A DNA stretch of 38,586 bases from CAWVWD01 sp965662365 (GTDB lineage Bacteria > Bacteroidota > Bacteroidia > Chitinophagales > Saprospiraceae). The stretch's first letter is position 1. Each line of letters begins with the position of its first letter. The stretch is taken from NCBI GenBank assembly GCA_965662365.1, contig CBFIHR010000042.1:1-38586 (forward strand), written 5' to 3'. Made by a program: the position numbers and the translations under genes. This document shows positions 1 to 7,928 of the stretch, in pieces. The notes under the pieces were generated by a model that was given only the letters and a program-made list of their open reading frames with translations, was not told the origin of the DNA and did no database searches.

Positions 1-106
1 TTATTAACATTTTATCGAAAAGTCGTGATTTTGGATTAGATTATTGACGATATTTTGAAAAATCCTATTGAAAACTAATATTTAAAAAATTACTAAAATT
101 GTTTTT

Positions 107-167
107 GTGTTGATGTTTTGAAGTCGTTATCATCGATTATTAACATCAACACAGAAAACGACTTTAA
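107..167. repeat. Interleaved inverted repeats (A-B-A'-B')
   Basis: Two perfect inverted-repeat pairs interleave here. GTGTTGATGTT (107-117) pairs with AACATCAACAC (142-152), and AAGTCGTT (121-128) pairs with AACGACTT (157-164). The order A-B-A'-B' means the stems are either alternatives or a pseudoknot. The element lies just past the stop codon of the lipoprotein gene on the minus strand, so it would be in that gene's 3' untranslated region. A terminator or attenuator-like role is inference. The AAGTCGTT word recurs in the 12748-12875 array. Confidence 0.55.
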
Positions 168-182
168 ACAATTCATAAATAT

Positions 183-611
183 TTATCCAATGACTGTAAA
201 AGGAATGATTTTTCCACTCATTTCACAGGTCTGAATGACATTTGCAGTATGATTTTGAATGCTTAAATATAAATGTAAGGTATCCCCGACTTTTTGACCA
301 TAACCAGAGTAAGAAAACTGTCCTGCTTCGTCTGTTTGATAAGGAATATCTAATTTATCCTCCATAACTTTTGCCCTGATTCCTAACTCCTCAATCAATA
401 CTTCTCGTGCTTCGTTCTTGTTTGCTGCGACCGTTAATTCTAAAATATTAACAGACTGTATAGATTTACCAATTGTTGGATAAATACATGTTTGTTCAAA
501 TTCATAACTTCCAATAAAATTAGACGTTGCTTCGTCAATAATCAATGCTTCTTTCTGGCAACTGGCCATCAATATCGTGATTCCAAAAAGGAAAAAATAT
601 AATCGTTTCAT
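183..611 (-). CDS. Small hypothetical lipoprotein
   Basis: A 142-residue protein that I do not recognise. It begins with a lipoprotein signal peptide: basic start MKR, a hydrophobic core, and a lipobox ending LMASC with Cys18 as the predicted lipid anchor. The mature part is about 125 residues, probably periplasmic or surface-exposed, with alternating hydrophobic residues suggesting a small beta-rich fold (SIQSVNILELTV, DTLHLYLSIQNHTANVIQTC). It ends next to the interleaved stem structure at 107-167 and is divergent from the secreted-protein gene at 848. A small Bacteroidota calycin-like or META-like lipoprotein is possible but unproven. Confidence 0.75.
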   Translation of the reverse strand: MKRLYFFLFGITILMASCQKEALIIDEATSNFIGSYEFEQTCIYPTIGKSIQSVNILELTVAANKNEAREVLIEELGIRAKVMEDKLDIPYQTDEAGQFSYSGYGQKVGDTLHLYLSIQNHTANVIQTCEMSGKIIPFTVIG

Positions 612-732
612 AGTGTTTGGTATTTTATCGTTTTCAGTGTTTTCTTTTTAAGAACGCAATCTTAGTTTTTGTTAAATACTTTGTTCTAAATAATCGGTCA
701 TCCTTATTTGTAACCGCTTACTTAACGTTCAT

Positions 733-752
733 AAAGTTACTTTTGTAACTTT
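733..752. repeat. Short perfect inverted repeat in a divergent promoter region
   Basis: AAAGTTAC, a TTTT spacer and GTAACTTT form a 20-bp inverted repeat between the divergent genes ending at 611 and starting at 848. It contains a TACTTTTG match to the -7 consensus (738-745). It may be an operator or a promoter with a chance palindrome; no regulator is identified. Confidence 0.3.
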
Positions 753-836
753 TGCTCACAAAATTTATGTTAAAAACGTCATTTTATCGAGTGGACGTTA
801 AGAAATTGAAAAAATTTTAATGTGATAGAAAAGTTT

Positions 837-844
837 TACCTTTG
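837..844 (+). promoter_or_regulatory. -7-type promoter element TACCTTTG
   Basis: TACCTTTG matches the Bacteroidota sigma-factor -7 consensus TAnnTTTG exactly and ends four bases before the ATG at 848. No convincing -33 TTTG lies at the normal distance. If real, transcription starts at or next to the ATG, giving a leaderless mRNA, or a leader of about 26 nt if ATG 875 is used. Confidence 0.45.
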
Positions 845-847
845 AAA

Positions 848-1771
848 ATGTTCAATATAAAAACATATTTTCCTATGCAAAAATATATTGTTATCACGCT
901 GTTGCTGTTGTCAACAATCGTCCAAGCACAAGAATATACTTACGTTTCAGATAGAACCTTTTTAGCTTCATCTGACTTTTTGGGTTATACTTTTATACCT
1001 GCTTTTATTGTTTATCCTAACGAATACAATTCAGAAGATTTAGAGGAAGTTCCTATCGGAGTAAATGATTTTTCTTTTGGAATAACTCCAAGTTACCTTT
1101 ACATTGAGGGCAATGAAATTGAAGGTGTTTACAGTATTAATTCAATTAATCCAACGAATTATGGTTACATTATTTCTACAATAAACGCTCGAAATCCGAC
1201 TATTCAAGGGCATTTAAAAATCATTTTAGATAATTACAACAAAGCCAGTAGTCTGATTTTTAAAATGTCCACCGATACCGATGAAATGATTTTTAAAATC
1301 GCTGAAATTCCCGAAAAAGTAGAGCAAAAAGAGGCCGCATTTTTTACTAATATGGACAATCCTGCGATTACGACCAGTACCATTTGGAATCGAACCTATT
1401 ACCCTTTTTTTAGAATTGCCGAAAAGCAACAACGCCTAAGAATAGAAGATAGTGTGAAAATTTCAATTACAATGGATACGATTATTATTAAAAATAAAAA
1501 GCGAGAAAAGATTGATATCGAGCAATTTATAACAATTTCATATAAAGGTTTTGATAATAATGGTAATCGAATAAACTACGAACAACGCTACGAAGTCAAA
1601 GGCTTGAAAGAACGTCAAAGTCGTGACCCTAAAGCCATAATAGACAAATATTTGATTGAAGCGGAAGTCAAGGGTTTGCCTGAAAAATACATCTATTTTT
1701 ATCTTAATGAAAAACGAGCCGTCAGCATAATCGAACTTGGTTCAAATAGATTTACGATTAGAGGATATTGA
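848..1771 (+). CDS. Secreted hypothetical protein
   Basis: A secreted protein of about 307 residues with no family that I recognise. The N-terminus is a signal peptide whose core is YIVITLLLLSTIVQAQ, with likely cleavage after QAQ. The rest is soluble and rich in beta-prone and charged segments (DSVKISITMDTIIIKNKKREKI). Three starts are possible: TTG 842, which overlaps the promoter, ATG 848, and ATG 875, which gives the most compact signal peptide. I chose 848 because a -7 element ends just before it, but 875 is nearly as likely. The gene is followed by the bidirectional terminator at 1800-1833. Function unknown. Confidence 0.75.
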   Translation: MFNIKTYFPMQKYIVITLLLLSTIVQAQEYTYVSDRTFLASSDFLGYTFIPAFIVYPNEYNSEDLEEVPIGVNDFSFGITPSYLYIEGNEIEGVYSINSINPTNYGYIISTINARNPTIQGHLKIILDNYNKASSLIFKMSTDTDEMIFKIAEIPEKVEQKEAAFFTNMDNPAITTSTIWNRTYYPFFRIAEKQQRLRIEDSVKISITMDTIIIKNKKREKIDIEQFITISYKGFDNNGNRINYEQRYEVKGLKERQSRDPKAIIDKYLIEAEVKGLPEKYIYFYLNEKRAVSIIELGSNRFTIRGY

Positions 1772-1799
1772 TCTTAATTTAGTGGCAATAGTGTTGCAG

Positions 1800-1833
1800 T
1801 TTCAGTAGTTTTAACGTATAAAAACTACTGAAA
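1800..1833. terminator. Bidirectional terminator made of TAGTAGTTT-type repeat words
   Basis: TTTCAGTAGTTTT (1800-1812) and AAAACTACTGAAA (1821-1833) form a perfect 13-bp stem with an 8-nt loop, between the convergent genes ending at 1771 (+) and 1847 (-). A run of A follows on the plus strand. The arms are built from the AGTAGTTT word that recurs at several other intergenic sites. Confidence 0.7.
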
Positions 1834-1846
1834 CTACTAAAAAAAT

Positions 1847-2248
1847 TCACGATTCTACCATTTTCATCACTACACCTTCTACCTTCGGTTTAAAACTTTT
1901 GTACTGCTTTGCGTAACGGGCCTTGTGTAGCAAATCACCTAACATTCCGCCAACTAAAAATGCTAAAAAATAGATTATTCCTTGCAACCAAATTTGTAAT
2001 TCAGCGAATTGCATAAAATAAAAAGCCAAACCGATTGTACCAATTGCAACGGCTAATTTACCGATAAAACCAACGGCTTCCACAACTTGTATCGTTTCGT
2101 CTTCTACCACAACATTGATTTGTACCGATTCTGTTTTGGATACCAAAACGACATTATTAATAATCTTATAATCGTAATCTGGTAGTTTCTTTTTTAAGAC
2201 TTTTTCTATCTGTTCTAACTTAAGTCCTTTCTTATTTTCTATTGTCAC
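1847..2248 (-). CDS. Hypothetical two-TM membrane protein
   Basis: A 133-residue protein that I do not recognise. Residues 1-50 form a soluble, lysine-rich N-terminal region (GLKLEQIEKVLKKKLPDYDYKI) with an alpha/beta look. Two hydrophobic segments follow at about 59-77 and 83-103, with short basic ends (LHKARYAKQYK), so it is probably an inner-membrane protein. It lies downstream of the M14 peptidase gene on the same strand, separated by about 120 bp that hold a folded repeat element, so co-transcription is uncertain. Confidence 0.65.
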   Translation of the reverse strand: MTIENKKGLKLEQIEKVLKKKLPDYDYKIINNVVLVSKTESVQINVVVEDETIQVVEAVGFIGKLAVAIGTIGLAFYFMQFAELQIWLQGIIYFLAFLVGGMLGDLLHKARYAKQYKSFKPKVEGVVMKMVES

Positions 2249-2260
2249 TACTTCGTTTTA

Positions 2261-2366
2261 GTCGTTTAAGTGATTTTGGTAGCCGAAGCAGCTGTAGCAC
2301 GTAAGAATCCCGAGGCTTCAGGACAAGCTACTAAAACCACTTCAACCATCAAACTACCTAAACAAA
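2261..2366. repeat. Compound palindromic intergenic element
   Basis: The outer arms AAGTGATTTTGGTAG (2268-2282) and CTACTAAAACCACTT (2328-2342) are complementary except for two positions. Inside is a GC-richer core with a second small hairpin (TCCCGA about 2308, paired with TTCAGGA). Flanking words such as GTCGTTTAAG and AAACTACC belong to the AGTAGTTT/AAGTCGTTT family seen elsewhere in the window. It lies between two genes on the minus strand and may act as a terminator or RNA-stability element. Confidence 0.5.
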
Positions 2367-2369
2367 AAA

Positions 2370-4136
2370 TCATTTATAAAAAAATCGTCCAACTGGATAA
2401 CGTTTGTATGTTTTTTCTGCCAATTCTGAACGTTCATAGATAAACATTAGTTGAGCGTAAGCCGATTTTGCGAACTTTTCGTCTGCAACTTTTTTTGCGT
2501 CTAAAGCCGCCTTCAAGGTAGGATTTTTTTCTAAAATTTCCATAGCCGAATCCTCAAAAACATATGGAGAAAAATATTCTTTCCGCTGCAAAATTCCATC
2601 AAAAAAATTCCATGCAAAATACGAATCTGGTGCTTGTGGCTCTAAAGTTTCTACGATATACCGATTTTGAGGCTGCCCCATATCGATCCAATAATCACCT
2701 TTAAAAAACTGTACTTTTTGACTTACTTTTTTAATTTTCACATTAGAATGTAAATAATGCCCTTCATAAGGCGATTTGCCAGTTTCATAATCTTCGATGT
2801 AATACATTTCAACATCGTAGATTTTATCTTCCGTCAATTGCGTCATTTTCACTTTATTATTTTTCAATCGCTCAACGACTCGCCAAGCCGATTGCGGAAC
2901 GATATAAACATCAGGTCGAACAATTTCTAAAGTCGATTTATAATAATTGAAATGTGGAATCGACTTTTCGTAAGGTTCATTTCTATCATAATACAAACGG
3001 TCAATTCCCGAAACCTCACTCGGTTTATACTTCGCTTCGTAACCTTTGAACATTATCGTATCTGCTTTTGAATTATCTAATGCCCAATTAATTTCAAAAT
3101 TACGCTGTTGCAATATTTTTGCATCTGCTTCATTTTTTGCTTGACGCAATTGTTCACCGTTTTGAACCACAAAATCAATCATCAAATTCATAAAAGTATA
3201 AGTCGAAGCGACTCTATCTTTGTACGGTTTCAACATGTGCGTTTCGGGCATAAAACTAATACAATTATACAGCGACGCATAACCAGAAGAATATCGTGGC
3301 AAATCCAAAAAACCTGCAATTCCTTGGTCAGGCGTACTTCGTGCATAAACATAAGGTGTCATTTCCCAACCTTTTTTGTCCATATTTTCATATAAATAAG
3401 GCAACATTTTGTCATTCATAAAATTCGCCAAAGGCTCGGGTAATTTGTTATGTTGCGTCGGAATCAAGGTCATTGTATATTGATAATCCGCACCATTTGA
3501 AGTATGATTATCAATAAAAATATCTGGCATCCATTCTGTAAAAATGTTATTGAAAGTCATCGCATTTTTAGAATCGCATTTGATAAAATCTCGATTCAAA
3601 TCCAAGTTTTGTGAGTTGCCACGAAAACCATACGCATCAGGGCCGTTTTGATTGGCACGAGTTGTACTATTTCGATTCAATGCTCCACCAATATTATACA
3701 ATGGAATAATTACCAAAGTCACTGTATTTAACTTCAACTTCAATTCCAAATTTTCCATAAAATCACGCACCAACATCATCGACGCATCAACGCCACACGG
3801 TTCGCCAGGATGAATCGCATTATTAATAAACAACACTTTTTTGCCTTGTTCTCTTGCCTTCTCTGGCGTATTTGCCCCAGTATTTGACACAATCACCGTA
3901 TGAATCGGCTGACCAATATCCGACTTTCCGACTTCTACCATTTTGATATTTTCGGGGTACAATTTTTCCATTGTTTTATAAAAAGCAATGGCTTCGTAGT
4001 AAGTTGCGGTATAGTTTTCCTTTTTTTCAAAGGGCGTAATTTGCCTTTCTGTTATTTTTGAAATTGGCAGTTGTGATGTTGTTTTTGGTGAACAAGCAAT
4101 GATCAACACACAGAATATTAATGTAAAATAACGCAT
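2370..4136 (-). CDS. M14-family zinc carboxypeptidase, lipoprotein
   Basis: A metallocarboxypeptidase of the M14 (carboxypeptidase A-like) family, 588 residues, predicted to release C-terminal residues from peptides at the cell envelope. The signal peptide ends in a lipobox (VLIIAC, Cys15). Zinc ligands are visible as His109 and Glu112 in HPGEPCG and His211 in DNHTSNG. Arg182 in NLDLNRD is the likely substrate-carboxylate binder, and Glu298 in MPETHM fits the catalytic base. The catalytic domain spans about residues 40-330. About 250 further residues form a C-terminal region that I cannot name. It is divergent from the gene at 4425, which encodes a smaller enzyme of the same zinc-hydrolase fold. 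The exact substrate is unknown. Confidence 0.9.
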   Translation of the reverse strand: MRYFTLIFCVLIIACSPKTTSQLPISKITERQITPFEKKENYTATYYEAIAFYKTMEKLYPENIKMVEVGKSDIGQPIHTVIVSNTGANTPEKAREQGKKVLFINNAIHPGEPCGVDASMMLVRDFMENLELKLKLNTVTLVIIPLYNIGGALNRNSTTRANQNGPDAYGFRGNSQNLDLNRDFIKCDSKNAMTFNNIFTEWMPDIFIDNHTSNGADYQYTMTLIPTQHNKLPEPLANFMNDKMLPYLYENMDKKGWEMTPYVYARSTPDQGIAGFLDLPRYSSGYASLYNCISFMPETHMLKPYKDRVASTYTFMNLMIDFVVQNGEQLRQAKNEADAKILQQRNFEINWALDNSKADTIMFKGYEAKYKPSEVSGIDRLYYDRNEPYEKSIPHFNYYKSTLEIVRPDVYIVPQSAWRVVERLKNNKVKMTQLTEDKIYDVEMYYIEDYETGKSPYEGHYLHSNVKIKKVSQKVQFFKGDYWIDMGQPQNRYIVETLEPQAPDSYFAWNFFDGILQRKEYFSPYVFEDSAMEILEKNPTLKAALDAKKVADEKFAKSAYAQLMFIYERSELAEKTYKRYPVGRFFYK

Positions 4137-4176
4137 ATATTAAATTGATTTTAGTTTTGTTGAACTTCAGTAAATC

Positions 4177-4194
4177 GTAGTTTTGTAAAACTAC
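4177..4194. repeat. Short AGTAGTTT-type palindrome
   Basis: GTAGTTTT and AAAACTAC flank a 2-nt centre in the 288-bp divergent region between the M14 peptidase and the AstE-like gene. The word is that of the dispersed AGTAGTTT repeat family. Apart from this and a weak -7-like TTCCTTTG at 4349-4356, I see nothing in the intergenic stretch. Confidence 0.4.
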
Positions 4195-4424
4195 TACAAT
4201 TGCTCTTAAATCATTGATAACAGGAAGTAGAACCATCAAAAAATTTCAAGAATTACACTGCTGTTGTTGTAACAAAATACACCATAGCGACCTAAAGTAA
4301 ATAGGTACAAAAATTTGATATATAGTTTCAATTTTAATAAATTTAAAGTTCCTTTGTACAGGAAGATTGAGAAATTATAAAATAATCATAACGATAATTA
4401 AAAATATGATTAAAATGAAATAAA

Positions 4425-5357
4425 ATGAATCGAATAATCAATAGCTACACAGAAGAGAAAAAAGGCCCTTTGCTCATTGTTTTTGGAGCAATGCACGGCA
4501 ACGAAGCGGCGGGTGTCAAAGCCATTGAACAAGTATTCGAACTCATCAATGATGAACCGAATAAAAATCCCAATTTTTGTTTTTATGGAAAACTCGTCGG
4601 TATGATTGGCAACCTAAAAGCTTATGAAAAAGGGGTTCGATTTATTAAAAAAGATATGAATCGTCACTTTGGAGAAAATCATGTCGATTGGATTTTTTCC
4701 GTTACCGAAGATAAATTAGATGCGGAAGATCAAGAGATTAAAGGTATTATCACAGCAATTCACCAAGAAATTGAGGCTTATCAACCGACTAAATTATATA
4801 TTTTAGATTTGCATACAACTTCTGCTCAAGGCGGAATCTTTACCATTCCGAGTTTTGATTTTGAAAGTGTTCAAATTGCTTTAGACATTCATGTCCCTGT
4901 CGTTGAAGGAATGCTCGAAGGTATAAAAGGGACAACGCTACACTTTTTTAACACTAAAAATATGGGTATCGAAACTACTGCGGTCACTTTCGAAGCAGGA
5001 CAACACGATGACCCCGAATCTGTGAAGAATGCTGTATCTGCTTTGATAAATTGCTTGCGTGCTGTCGGTTGTGTAGAACGAAAAAATATTGAAGAAAAAC
5101 ACAATAATCGACTCTACATCATGTCAAAAGATTTGCCCAGCAGAACCAGATTGATACATCGTCAGCCCGTAAAAGCAGACGAAAATTTCAAAATGCAACC
5201 GGGATTTAAAAACTTTCAATTAGTCAAAAAAAATACGCTTTTAGCAACAAATAAAGACGGGGAAATCCGTAATGACGAAGAAGCCAGAGTTTTAATGCCC
5301 TTGTATCAACCGCAAGGCGAAGACGGTTTTTTCTTGGTAAAAGATGTCTTTAATTAA
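4425..5357 (+). CDS. Succinylglutamate desuccinylase/aspartoacylase family protein
   Basis: A 310-residue zinc hydrolase of the AstE/AspA group (an M14-like fold), predicted to cleave an N-acyl amino acid or similar amide in the cytoplasm; no signal peptide is seen. Zinc ligands are His24 and Glu27 in GAMHGNEAAG and His130 in LDLHTTSA. MNR at 78-80 matches the substrate-binding Asn-Arg, and Glu190 in TFEAGQH fits the catalytic glutamate. The C-terminal domain, about 215-310, is the usual beta-rich extension. It probably forms an operon with the CbrC-like gene 66 bp downstream. The substrate cannot be told from the sequence. Confidence 0.88.
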   Translation: MNRIINSYTEEKKGPLLIVFGAMHGNEAAGVKAIEQVFELINDEPNKNPNFCFYGKLVGMIGNLKAYEKGVRFIKKDMNRHFGENHVDWIFSVTEDKLDAEDQEIKGIITAIHQEIEAYQPTKLYILDLHTTSAQGGIFTIPSFDFESVQIALDIHVPVVEGMLEGIKGTTLHFFNTKNMGIETTAVTFEAGQHDDPESVKNAVSALINCLRAVGCVERKNIEEKHNNRLYIMSKDLPSRTRLIHRQPVKADENFKMQPGFKNFQLVKKNTLLATNKDGEIRNDEEARVLMPLYQPQGEDGFFLVKDVFN

Positions 5358-5380
5358 TTTTGTGGTGTTAGGTGTTCCTG

Positions 5381-5423
5381 AGATAAAACTACTTCAACTC
5401 CCTAAACTACTCAAACTAAAAAA
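5381..5423. repeat. AGTAGTTT-type repeat array (reverse orientation)
   Basis: Three AAACTAC-type words (AAACTACTTC, AAACTACTC, AAACTAAA) fill most of the 66-bp gap and run up to the ATG of the CbrC-like gene. It is one of several intergenic copies of the same degenerate 8-9-bp word. Confidence 0.5.
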
Positions 5424-6029
5424 ATGAAATTTACATATTTTAGAAATCCGAAAAATTACGCTGGTTTATTACCCGGGCGACACGAATGCGGCATTTGTGG
5501 TTATAAAGATAAATGCTTTGAAGGCGAATCATTTTATGGCGAAACGGTCGTCGATGCGATTTGCTGGAAATGCCTGAATAATGGACGTTTGGAAGAGGTC
5601 GGTATTTTTGCCAATGATGCAGATGTTGAAGGATTATTTGATCAAATGTTGACACAAAATCCCAATGTACCAAAAGAACAATTATTAGCGGAAGCTAAAG
5701 CAAAAATCAATGAAGTCGAATTCCGAACGCCACCGATTTTGTCGTGGCAAGATTGGAAATTTCCCGCTTTAGATGGCGATTTCTGTGAGTTTGTCAGTTT
5801 TACTTCAAAAGAGGAATTGAACGAATTAGCAGAAAATGGCGATGGCAAACAATTTTTAATGGAACATTTGCGAGTCGATGACAATAATTTAATCAATCCC
5901 GAAATCGTTTGGTATCAATTATCTGATAAGAAAATTGACTCCATTGAACAAACGAATCACGACTGTTTGTGTTACTTATTTCAAAGTAAAGTGAGTGGAA
6001 AATATTTGGTGATCTGGGATTTGATATAA
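5424..6029 (+). CDS. CbrC-like (UPF0167) protein
   Basis: A 201-residue cytoplasmic protein resembling the CbrC/UPF0167 family. The start FTYFRNPKNY and an N-terminal cysteine cluster (Cys22, Cys25, Cys31, Cys47 and Cys50, in ECGICGYKDKC and CWKC) match that family and suggest a zinc-binding module. The middle contains the family-like SWQDWKFP segment. E. coli CbrC is linked to colicin tolerance through the CreBC regulon, but no such regulon is visible here. The C-terminal 70 residues have no recognisable motif. It follows the AstE-like gene on the same strand and is closed by a stem-loop at 6083-6114. Confidence 0.75.
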   Translation: MKFTYFRNPKNYAGLLPGRHECGICGYKDKCFEGESFYGETVVDAICWKCLNNGRLEEVGIFANDADVEGLFDQMLTQNPNVPKEQLLAEAKAKINEVEFRTPPILSWQDWKFPALDGDFCEFVSFTSKEELNELAENGDGKQFLMEHLRVDDNNLINPEIVWYQLSDKKIDSIEQTNHDCLCYLFQSKVSGKYLVIWDLI

Positions 6030-6082
6030 GTAGTTTGGAGATTATCTGACGTTAATATCACCTCAACACTAAATCAAAAAAT

Positions 6083-6114
6083 AGGCTCATTTTAGCAAAA
6101 GTTAACTTGAGCCT
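6083..6114 (+). terminator. Stem-loop terminator
   Basis: AGGCTCA (6083-6089) and TGAGCCT (6108-6114) form a 7-bp stem after the CbrC-like gene, followed by TTAATG. The U-tract is weak, so confidence is moderate. Confidence 0.5.
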
Positions 6115-6183
6115 TTAATGAGTAAATCCAAAAAGTAATTTGTTTTAAAATATATTGTGTTAATATCGTAAATCTATACTAAT

Positions 6184-7044
6184 TTGAAATATCAAATTCC
6201 AGAAAACATACAACACAAAATCAGGGTAAGTATCAATCAATTTGCGACTTTATGGTCAAAAAAATGGTTCAAATTTTCATTATTAGGTATTCTTCTTATT
6301 ATTTTAATCAATAGGAGTTTCAATTTTAGTTTAGGTTCAAATAATACGACTCAATCTACTCAAAATCAAACAGTTAATTCAAACTCTAAATCTACCTCAT
6401 CATCGGATAAAACGATTCAAAACAATCAAATTACCACTAAAAATAGCGAAATTCATATTTTTGAATTAACCCATTATTTAATAGCAGAATTATCGACTTA
6501 CCAAGATAATAATCGAGTTAATGATTTTTCTAATATTGGTTTAATTATCAATCCTGAATTTGTAAAAAGGAATAAAATAGATCCAAAAATTGTCGCTGAA
6601 AAACGAAAAATTGTAGATAATTATATCGAGACCTATGCACCGATTGCATTGGCAGAACAAAAAAAATATGGTATCCCGGCTTCGATTACGATCGCTCAAG
6701 GTTTACTGGAAAGTGATGTTGGCGGTAGTCGGTTGGCTCGCAATAATAACAATCATTTTGGCATCAAATGCTTTTCAAAAACCTGTACGAAAGGTCATTG
6801 TGTTAATTATACCGATGATTCTCACAAGGATTTTTTTCGAAATTTCAAAAGTCCTTGGGGTAGCTTCAGAGGACACAGCATTTTATTACAAAAACCTCGA
6901 TACAAAAATTTGTATAAATTAAAGGTGACAGATTATAAGGGTTGGGCAGAGGGTTTGCAAAAAGCTGGTTATGCAACGGATAAAAGATACGCCAGCAAAT
7001 TGATTAAAATTATTGAGATATTGGAATTGCATCAATTGAAGTAA
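6184..7044 (+). CDS. Membrane-anchored N-acetylglucosaminidase (GH73/FlgJ-like)
   Basis: A 286-residue peptidoglycan hydrolase, predicted to cleave GlcNAc-MurNAc linkages in the periplasm. Residues 1-29 are cytoplasmic, about 30-44 form one TM helix, and 50-90 are a Ser/Thr/Asn-rich linker. The catalytic glucosaminidase domain lies at about 148-284, with Glu176 in QGLLESDVGGS as the likely general acid and AGYATDKRYA at 262-271 as the family's downstream motif. Cys196, Cys201 and Cys206 could form a disulfide. The start is TTG: an in-frame stop lies at 6169-6171 and there is no ATG before the TM helix. The endonuclease gene follows by 47 bp and may be co-transcribed. Confidence 0.87.
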   Translation: MKYQIPENIQHKIRVSINQFATLWSKKWFKFSLLGILLIILINRSFNFSLGSNNTTQSTQNQTVNSNSKSTSSSDKTIQNNQITTKNSEIHIFELTHYLIAELSTYQDNNRVNDFSNIGLIINPEFVKRNKIDPKIVAEKRKIVDNYIETYAPIALAEQKKYGIPASITIAQGLLESDVGGSRLARNNNNHFGIKCFSKTCTKGHCVNYTDDSHKDFFRNFKSPWGSFRGHSILLQKPRYKNLYKLKVTDYKGWAEGLQKAGYATDKRYASKLIKIIEILELHQLK

Positions 7045-7091
7045 TTTTCTGTTATCTTGTCAATTGATCAAAAAACATTCAAACTTTTTCA

Positions 7092-7928
7092 ATGAAACAC
7101 GTCAAGAAAAAATCCGGTCAAACAGAACAATATAAATCTCAAAAACTTCAAAAATCCATTGAGAGTGTCGGTCTTTCGGAGGAAGACGCAAAAACAGTAG
7201 TCGAAGAAGTCGAGCGTCGGCAAGCGATTACAAATATTTCTACCCGAAAACTACATTATGAAACTTTTCGACTTATACGAAAATACTCTAATGCCGCAGC
7301 GGCACGCTACAACTTAAAAAAAGCAGTTTTAGAATTAGGCCCTTCTGGTTATCCTTTCGAGCGATTTTTTGGAGCGATTTTACACGAGTTAGGCTACAAA
7401 GTGCAAGTCGGTGTTTATAAAGAAGGACATTGTTTGTCGCATGAGATTGATGTTTTGGCAGATAAAGACGATTATCGCCTGATGGTTGAGTGCAAATTTA
7501 GAAACCGTCCACATCACAAAATTGATACACAAACAACACTCTACGTTCAGGCACGTTTTCAAGATTTATCAAAAAAATGGTTTTTTACTGAAGGCTTGAC
7601 CGACAATCATCGAGTTTGCATCGCTACGAATACCAGCTTTACAACAGATGCGATGAAGTATGGAAAATGTATGAATATGCTCCTTATCAGCTGGGATTAT
7701 CCGAACACCAAACAAAATCTAAAACATTTGATTGAAGATACCGGAATGTATCCGTTGACTTGCTTGACTAGTCTTACAAAAAATGAAAAAAAAGCACTAC
7801 TGAATAAAAACTTAGTTTTGGTGAAAGAGCTACAGGATAATGTTAGCTTATTCGATGGTTTAGGTATCACAAATCGACGATTAAATAAAATCAATAAGGA
7901 AATTAACACACTTTGTAAGTTTTATTAA
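7092..7928 (+). CDS. ATP-cone and PD-(D/E)XK (Mrr-like) endonuclease fusion
   Basis: A 278-residue fusion. Residues 1-85 resemble an ATP-cone: a basic start, SEEDAKTVVEEVERR and ISTRKLHYETFRLIRKYS, a nucleotide-sensing fold best known from ribonucleotide reductases and NrdR. Residues 86-200 resemble an Mrr-type PD-(D/E)XK nuclease, with Asp120 in HEIDVL and Glu133 and Lys135 in VECKFRN as the visible catalytic set; the preceding PFERFFGAILHELGY helix is typical of the group. The C-terminal 70 residues are unassigned. No methyltransferase or specificity subunit is adjacent, so a classical restriction-modification system is unlikely. A nucleotide-responsive DNA-cleaving or repair role is inference. 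Confidence 0.8.
   Translation: MKHVKKKSGQTEQYKSQKLQKSIESVGLSEEDAKTVVEEVERRQAITNISTRKLHYETFRLIRKYSNAAAARYNLKKAVLELGPSGYPFERFFGAILHELGYKVQVGVYKEGHCLSHEIDVLADKDDYRLMVECKFRNRPHHKIDTQTTLYVQARFQDLSKKWFFTEGLTDNHRVCIATNTSFTTDAMKYGKCMNMLLISWDYPNTKQNLKHLIEDTGMYPLTCLTSLTKNEKKALLNKNLVLVKELQDNVSLFDGLGITNRRLNKINKEINTLCKFY

Noticed and set aside
107..167. A stable H-type pseudoknot
   Set aside because: The 4-nt connector is too short to span the 11-bp stem comfortably, so alternative stems are the safer reading.
4027..4239. 70-residue minus-strand reading frame overlapping the M14 gene start
   Set aside because: It overlaps a clear lipoprotein signal-peptide start in another frame and has no family features.
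7092..7928. A restriction-modification system
   Set aside because: Only the nuclease-like protein is present; no methyltransferase or specificity gene is adjacent.
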